From Condylostoma magnum (lineage: Eukaryota > Ciliophora > Heterotrichea > Heterotrichida > Condylostomatidae): 64,000 nt of DNA. This document shows positions 58,420-64,000 of this stretch, in pieces. The position numbers were made by a program, and so were the translations under genes. The stretch spans positions 89,667 through 153,666 of the forward strand of contig CAKKTI010000008.1 of assembly GCA_920105805.1 (NCBI GenBank), written 5' to 3'. Numbering within the stretch: position 1 is the first letter of the stretch; every line of letters begins with the position of its first letter. The notes below the pieces were generated by a model. It was not told where the DNA came from, searched no databases, and saw only the letters and a list, made by a program, of their open reading frames with translations.

Positions 58420-59274
58420 ATGTCAGATTCTGCAAGATCAAAATCATTACCAAAATTCAGTTAAAATCATACCTCAAATTAATAGAATCCAATAATTCTA
58501 AATAAAAAGCCCGATTTCTGTCAACTTTAAGACCCTAACCTACCCCCAATAAGTGAATTAGACCATCAAATTGAGCAATGTTTATGCTATCTTTGTAATT
58601 GTGGTAAGCATATTTGCCCTGGTGAAATTTAGCATAAAAGGGTGCCAAAAGATTGGGGAAAAAGTGTATATAAAAGGCAATATCAAAGGTCTGCTTCCCC
58701 TGCTGCAATGCTTTAATAATTCAAGCCCAGTGATACTCTAAATTTACTAGGATCTAAAATTGAGAAATTATAAACTACTAATAGGTTGACATACACACGT
58801 CATTGCTCATAAAGGTAAAAAACTGCTAAACCTGAGGACAATTTTAAGCTAGGTGAAAAATTTGTGTGTTCCAGCAGTTATAAAAGAGATTTTCCTAGTT
58901 GAAGATCTGCAGGAAGGCTGGTTAAAAAAGATTAATATGTAAGTACATAGTCTCCTTTTAAACTGGCCAGTCAAACTACCTATGCCTATACCTACACTCC
59001 GAAATCTTTATAGAAGATTTAAAGACCAGAATAAAGAACCACAAATATACTATCACCGTTAAAATCAACTATATACAAAACCACCTCAGGACGTGAGTTT
59101 GATAAAAAGTGCACTGAACCTATACATAGATAAATCCACTAGAACAACCTAACCATAGGCCAAGCTTCCCAGAGGATTTTCAGTACAACATACTCGGCAT
59201 CTTTTCTATAGAACAAAGTAACAAAACTTCCTAGAAAACGCCAATTTCTGCTATCTACTAAAATGAATAAATGA
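58420..59274 (+). CDS. SAXO/MAP6-like axonemal microtubule-associated protein
   Basis: 284 codons starting MSDSARSKSLPKF. The N-terminal Cys motif QCLCYLCNCGKHICPG matches the conserved CxCxxCxCGxHxCP signature of SAXO (FAM154) proteins. It is followed by basic repeats of the kind YKRQYQRSASPAAM and SYKRDFPSW and short Pro/Thr/Ser modules. SAXO proteins bind and stabilise ciliary and flagellar microtubules. Trp is TGA in PSWRSA. TGA 59272-59274 is taken as stop; the convergent CDPK stop lies 4 bp further on. Confidence 0.8.
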
Positions 59275-59278
59275 TTAG

Positions 59279-61135
59279 TTAATTTAATTCTGTATTATTT
59301 GCTTCTTTTTCAATTTCATGCGAATTTGTATCGAATAAATTAACCGATAATTCATCGGAGTATTTCCTATCTGTTGAGCTTCCTTGTTGTCTGCTTGAAC
59401 TAGAGTCTCTATGTGGTTCTAATGTGTTTCTAAGAGAGGACCGTACTGTGTTTAAAATACTCGACACTAAGCTTTAGCTGAATTAAGCACTCCCTAGATT
59501 CTGACTCGACCAAGGAGTAACTTCACTGTCATAACTTTGCTTGCTATGTGACATATTGGAACCCTTAGAAATCAATGACTTCATACTTCTAAGCTTTTTG
59601 TATGAAAGTCTTTTTGATCTTTAAGAGTTCTGTGAGTTCATAGAGGCTGCTACACTTGGATCTGATGAAAAACAGTTCATGACAGATTTAAACTATTCGA
59701 AATTTAAATAATTATTGGAAAGCAGCTTAAAGTCATCTATGATTTCTTGTAGTTCCATATCTGATATGTAACATCCGGCTTTTTCTAGGGCTCCCCGGAA
59801 ATCCTGTACTGAGATTCTATTGTCATTGTCAGAATCAAAATGCCTGAAAGCTACTCAAAGATTTTCTTCTTCTAGTAACTTTTTTGAGTTTAGCACCATT
59901 GATAGAAATTCAGTATATTTTAACTATCCATCAGTATATCTCCAGAAATTATCTATAATCTGCTAGGTTTATTAGCTGGCTCCTATGGAGCCATTGGCCT
60001 ATAGAGCTTCTTATATATCACAGATTCCAATTACTCCTGTCTAATGCTTATCTAAATAAAAGAATAAGTCTTTCAATCGTGATATTTCATCCTCATTTAA
60101 TTCTCTCACCAAAACCTTTAAAATCTCCTTTTAAACTCTTCCGTTTAGCTTAAATTTAGCCATATTGTTCAGAATTCCATTAGTAAGGGGTAGCTCAGTT
60201 ACTGATTCCATCTTAGCAAACCACTCATGCTTCAAGGCCGCCTTTATACTAATTCTTCTACTAGGACTCTTTATCAGCATTTTGGTTATTAAATCCTTAG
60301 CCTCACTAGACACTTAGTCTCAGTTTATATGCTTAGATTTAAACATCAGCTGTCCTTGTATAATTTTATTCAATAATCCCTTTAAAGTATGTGCTGTGAA
60401 AGGATAGCTTAAAGAAAGAGCAAAGTACATTGCAATTCCTAAAGACCACACATCACATTCTTTACTGTAGTTTCCATTAATCACCTCCGGAGCTAAAAAA
60501 TAAGGAGTTCCTACAGCAGTTTTTAGTTGTTAATCAGAGTACTTAATTGCCATGCCAAAATCTACTAGTTTAATCTCAGAGAAATCATCGTCTGAGGAGA
60601 ATAACATGTTTTCTGGCTTCAAATCTCTATGACAAATGCCAAAATTATGCAAATGATTAACGGCGGATAAAAGCTTTTTCATTAAAACAGCAACTTACTT
60701 CTCAGGCATTGCTCCGTTTCTCACTAAGTACACGAGTAAGTCTTTCCCCTGGCATAAATCCATCACTATGTGCAAGTACTTGTCATCCTCAAACACCTCG
60801 TATAATCGAACTATGTTAGGGTGATCTGCTCTTTTCAATGCGAAGATCTCTTGCTTCATTAGATGGAACATGTTCTTAACTTTGCTCTTCATGATTGATT
60901 TAACTGCATAGGATTTTTAAAAGGATGATTGCACTTTCTCATTTTGAATTTTCACTGCTTCTCGTACTGTTCCAAATTCACCATATCCGCACACTCTTTT
61001 GAACCTATAGCGTTGTACTATGTCTGAGTAAAATTTACTATCAAGTCTTATACCATCTCCTATGTTAGATTTCTATAGAGGTCTGCCGGATATTATGTTA
61101 GTTTTTTTGTGTTCTTAACAGCATATAAGTCCCAT
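59279..61135 (-). CDS. Calcium-dependent protein kinase (CDPK), N-terminally acylated, with Ser-rich tail
   Basis: 618 aa. Start MGLICCQEHKK gives Gly2 for myristoylation and two Cys for palmitoylation. The kinase domain is intact: [19 protein letters not shown] (ATP Lys), [10 protein letters not shown] (near 168), [31 protein letters not shown]-terminal calmodulin-like domain follows. The first EF-hand is degenerate ([12 protein letters not shown]), one is canonical ([12 protein letters not shown]), and the others look weak. A Ser-rich tail of about 130 residues ends before TAA 59279. It phosphorylates Ser/Thr substrates under calcium control at a membrane. Contrast with the inactive CDPK-like protein at 35149. 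Confidence 0.9.
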
Positions 61136-62157
61136 TTGGTATTTAATAATGGAAACTGTTTAAATGGTTTTATGCGGTTTATATATTATTGTCTAATTAC
61201 GCTATGCAATTTTGGTTAAACAAATAAAAAATTGTATTTATAGGACGTTTTTATAATGATACCAGAAATAATAATATAAAAATGATAAAGAGGTTGATAA
61301 TTATTAGTTTCAATAGCAATATAAATCTTTTAATGCAGAATACCTTCTATGATGAACCTACGTAAATCCATGGTAAAATTAGTGTTAGGTATAGATAATA
61401 AATTAAGTTGGTATAAATTTATAAGTAGTTAGAGCTTTTACTTAAATTCATTTTAACATTGTAGGCTATCATTTTCTTTTATACAATGTTTTATTGCTTG
61501 AATAGAATTATTCATTTTAATAATTACAATTAAAATTAGCTTATCTTAGATTATTTATTAATTCAAATTCAATAGTCGTATTCTAAAACATTATATTTTA
61601 TAAGGGCTTTAAAGGCATATTATAACAATACTATATAATCATGCCAATTTCCATATTTAAATCTTATTTAAGATGTAACATGCATATAATCAAATAAACT
61701 TATAAGCATCAATATTTTGCTGAAATGCTTAGACAAATTAACAATGCTATCGTTTACATAAAATTATTGAGTTCAGAGTAACAATTAAAATACTCAATGT
61801 TTATATACTAAGTTACAAGGAGCTAAATTTATAATTAGTTTACATATTATACCAGCTGGTAGTATTTAGCTATATGCATATAAATATAGCTCTTGTGTGA
61901 TAATCAGAATTTCAGTATACCCTTATTTAACAGATGATTTTATACTTTCAAATTCCTATAAAATATCATCTCTGCCAAAGTTTGACCTTCATATAGGAGC
62001 ATAGCAACCTTCAAAATAACTTATTATCTTAGCTTATATTTATTCTCCCTTACAATTTAAAGCAAACAGCCATATTATTTATAAAAGTATGTTTTGTTGC
62101 TTACCATCTGGTTTATCGGAAAGTCCGTCCTTATAAGCTAATAGACTATTAAAAATT
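61136..62157. other. 1-kb region, gene content unresolved
   Basis: AT-rich DNA between the CDPK (-) start and a small membrane-protein gene (+). Long open frames exist on both strands, including a minus-strand one from about 62020 to 61200 with hydrophobic stretches (TLILPWIYVGSSQK, LLLKLIIINLFIIFILL). None has a domain I know, and this code leaves random DNA largely open. A minus-strand membrane-protein gene with introns is possible but not supported well enough to call. Confidence 0.35.
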
Positions 62158-62616
62158 ATGAAAGTATTATCAATTTTTTAATTGATTTTTGGAATTTTAA
62201 CATGTATTGTATCGATCTCATAAGGATTGTATGTAATCATTGGATTTTTTATTATATGATGCATGATTTATAATAAGAACTACTGTACAAATGTGTGTTA
62301 TATCGTTATATCAATTATAGATATGTTTAGTACTATAGTAATGGTAGGAAATTATTTAGCAGAGAATCATCATCTTTATCCTCCATTAGGAGTTTTACTG
62401 TTCTTTTTATTACTCAAAGTGCCTTTTTATATTGTTTCTATTTTCTATTCTTTTCTTACTTATAGAGAGCTTAAAGGACTATATATAGAAAGTGATTCTA
62501 ATTCAATAAGCCTTAACACTTTTACTCAGAGTATGTAGCAAGCTTAATAAAGCTCAGATAGTAGTAACAATGAAACTTAATAACCATTTTTGGGAGAAGG
62601 CAGAAGATTAGGTTAG
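62158..62616 (+). CDS. Small four-TM protein
   Basis: 152 codons starting MKVLSIFQLIFGILTCIVSI. Four hydrophobic segments are visible (residues 3-22; LYVIIGFFIIWCMIY; VISIIDMFSTIVMVGNYL; GVLLFFLLLKVPFYIVSIF), then a Ser/Gln/Asn-rich cytoplasmic tail. The layout resembles small tetraspan-like or MARVEL-like proteins, but no signature is present. Adjacent TAG-TAA (62614-62619) is taken as stop. Confidence 0.6.
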
Positions 62617-62689
62617 TAATATCATTAGGTTATATAAAGCATTATTTATAAGTTTCTTTAAATTTAGTACATAGGAATACTAATAATTA

Positions 62690-63287
62690 ATGACGTCTCT
62701 ACTTTTATTACAAGAGAAATCTTAGAGATCATTAAGTATATTATTAGTTACTAATAAAATTGTAAAAGATTTAAGGACAAACTTATGATGCCATTCCACA
62801 TACCTTTATGATTATTAGATGTGTATTATATCAAAATAACTTATACTTGTAAAAAATGGTATATAGAATCTGCAATAGTACAATGATAAAGATGAACAAT
62901 TGAGCCTTATTACTAAAGTGCTCATGAATAATGTGAGATAAAATTACAGAATAGGATGCTTTAAGGATGGGCATTGTATTTGAAGTTGTTGAAGTAGATA
63001 TTTATGACAAAGCACGAGAGATTGCTAAGTTAATTGCTTAGTATGATAAGTAAAGGATATTGGAAATCAGAGAATTGATTAGATAAGGGTTAGAGGTAGG
63101 AACAATAGTTGGAGAAAGATCAGCAATGGCTTTAGCAGGTAAAAAGATTATTAGTAAGAAATTCATAAAGTTAGTTTATTCGTTCAAGCTATTTTTATCC
63201 TTATTGCTCCTAATAATTTTCAAATTTCCTTATTTAACAACAATATTCGTGATAAAATCAATTATACGACATAATTACATTGTTTAA
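62690..63287 (+). CDS. Hypothetical protein with predicted 19-nt intron and C-terminal TM segment
   Basis: ATG 62690 opens MTSLLLLQEKSQRSLSILLV. Splicing a GT-AG 19-mer (62976-62994) joins YRIGCFKDGH to LDIYDKAREIAKLIAQYDKQ, giving a continuous 192-aa frame that ends at TAA 63285-63287. The second half reads RILEIRELIRQGLEVGTIVG, then a hydrophobic stretch (FLSLLLLIIFKFPYL). Exon joining relies on length and composition only. I do not recognise the family. If the intron is false, the upstream part would stop at TGA 62980. Confidence 0.45.
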
Positions 63288-63669
63288 TAGTCTAAAAGTA
63301 CAATTAATACATAAGATCTACCTTGCAAAATAATCATGTATATTTGATAGTCAATTCATGATTTAAGCTTAGTATAATTCCTTTTCACTTCTTCCCTAGC
63401 ATTTAGATCCGTGTACAATCCTTCGTATATATTATAAATTGTAAACATTATTTTAAAGGATAAGAATTAAATTAATATTTTGTTTTCAAATCTGATCAGA
63501 ATTTCCCCGTCTAAAATGGAAAGAAACATTGTCAACTCAAAATCAACAATAATCCACCTATATTCTAATCAAAGGTTCACTCTGTTCTCCAAATCAATAT
63601 TTTACCAACTAAAATTACAAACAAATCAATACAAATTATAAACACACTCTTCCACCCAGTTATATAAAA
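63288..63669. other. Intergenic region, nothing recognised
   Basis: AT-rich sequence between two same-strand genes. No RNA gene, repeat or protein-like frame was identified. It probably contains the promoter of the downstream gene. Confidence 0.5.
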
Positions 63670-64000
63670 ATGGATATCTAACCCATCGTCAATGCTCTGA
63701 TCTAAGGGGCTGACTTCATTCTAGTCTGTAATAGGTTCAAAAATCAGAGAGGATGGCCAGGTGAGAAAAAAGTCAGGAAGTATTTGAAGGGATAGATACT
63801 GACTGAAACTACCTTCCAAATGTTATAGAATAATATCCAACACTATAAACCATCTGAAATTCTATCAAAAACAGTTCAAATTACAAAGTTATTCACACTC
63901 AAATCTCAAAGAATAATCAATCAATTTGTAGAGAACTTCATCACCTCTTATAGAATACAACCAGAGCATCTAGACGAATTAGATCAAATTGTCAAATGTC
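63670..64000 (+). CDS. N-terminal part of an unrecognised protein (truncated by window end)
   Basis: ATG 63670 opens MDIQPIVNALIQGADFILVC, then a basic, helical sequence (KKVRKYLKGQILTETTFQML, SQRIINQFVENFITSYRIQ) that runs off the window end in frame, 110 codons seen. Gln is TAA/TAG several times; no TGA. The GC content is higher than in the flanking gap, which supports coding. No domain can be assigned from this fragment. Confidence 0.6.

Noticed and set aside
61282-62157. Plus-strand frame running into the four-TM gene at 62158
   Set aside because: Open in frame but without domain or convincing composition; several frames on both strands are equally open here.
1-64000. Short standard-code ORFs of 60-115 aa on both strands (for example antisense of ALDH at 5323 and of PDI at 41788 and 42619)
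   Set aside because: They are antisense or out-of-frame shadows of larger genes that read through TAA/TAG/TGA.
1-64000. Karyorelict-type code with TGA as the only stop
   Set aside because: Several genes would overrun convergent neighbours with nonsense tails, and CHMP1, the AGC kinases and DUF229 end naturally at TAA/TAG. Not fully excluded without transcript data.
1-64000. tRNA, rRNA, telomere repeats, transposon ends
   Set aside because: I looked for B-box-like motifs, conserved rRNA blocks, terminal C/A-rich repeats and transposase signatures and recognised none.

Overview
The window looks like AT-rich, gene-dense macronuclear DNA of a ciliate with a non-standard genetic code. Long homologous reading frames open only if TAA and TAG are read as Gln and TGA as Trp. 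TGA stands for Trp in conserved kinase DIWS motifs (30984, 35833) and in a thioredoxin-type WAPWC motif (24518). The same three codons also end genes: TGA ends a PDI just after an ER-retrieval-like RTEL, TAG ends a CHMP1 at exactly 199 aa, and TAA ends both members of a convergent pair at 10408-10411. This matches the Condylostoma-type code, in which all three stop codons are context dependent (NCBI table 28). It fits less well with the karyorelict code, where TGA is the only stop. GT-AG introns of 15-20 nt also point to a heterotrich-like ciliate. I cannot name the species. No telomere repeat, rRNA, tRNA, CRISPR array or transposase was recognised.

Layout. 1-6110: tail of an unknown protein, a membrane protein, the ESCRT-III subunit CHMP1, a seven-TM/PIP-kinase fusion and a membrane-anchored aldehyde dehydrogenase. 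6124-12372: a coiled-coil protein, two tandem AGC kinases, a basic protein and a DUF229 sulfatase-like enzyme. 12510-18445: a large cysteine-rich surface receptor-like protein, a two-RRM protein and a basic protein. 18583-30130: an acylated MGC protein, coiled-coil proteins, a Kelch protein, a double thioredoxin/ZZ-finger protein, a secreted protein, a Myb protein and a second MGC protein. 30288-41547: a MAP2K, a multi-TM protein, a SET methyltransferase, an F-box-like coiled-coil protein, a CDPK whose kinase half is dead, a small Cys/His protein, a second Kelch protein, a PQ-loop protein and two tandem microproteins. 41736-52089: PDI, a small coiled-coil protein, importin beta, a class V aminotransferase fused to a TtcA-like tRNA thiolase, and an IQ protein. 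52218-64000: a 1499-aa repeat protein with IQ-like motifs, a coiled-coil protein, a SAXO-like axonemal protein, a catalytically intact CDPK, and small or partial genes.

The content fits ciliate cell biology: calcium and lipid signalling (two CDPK-type proteins, a MAP2K, two AGC kinases, a PIPK, IQ proteins), the ciliary cytoskeleton (SAXO, many coiled coils), surface receptors, secretion and nuclear transport. Intergenic space is often tiny: 7-17 bp between some tandem genes, 4-14 bp between some convergent stops (one pair overlaps), and 8 or 13 bp between divergent start codons. Coordinates assume the first plausible TAA/TAG/TGA after the conserved domain is the real stop. That choice is inference and needs transcript data.
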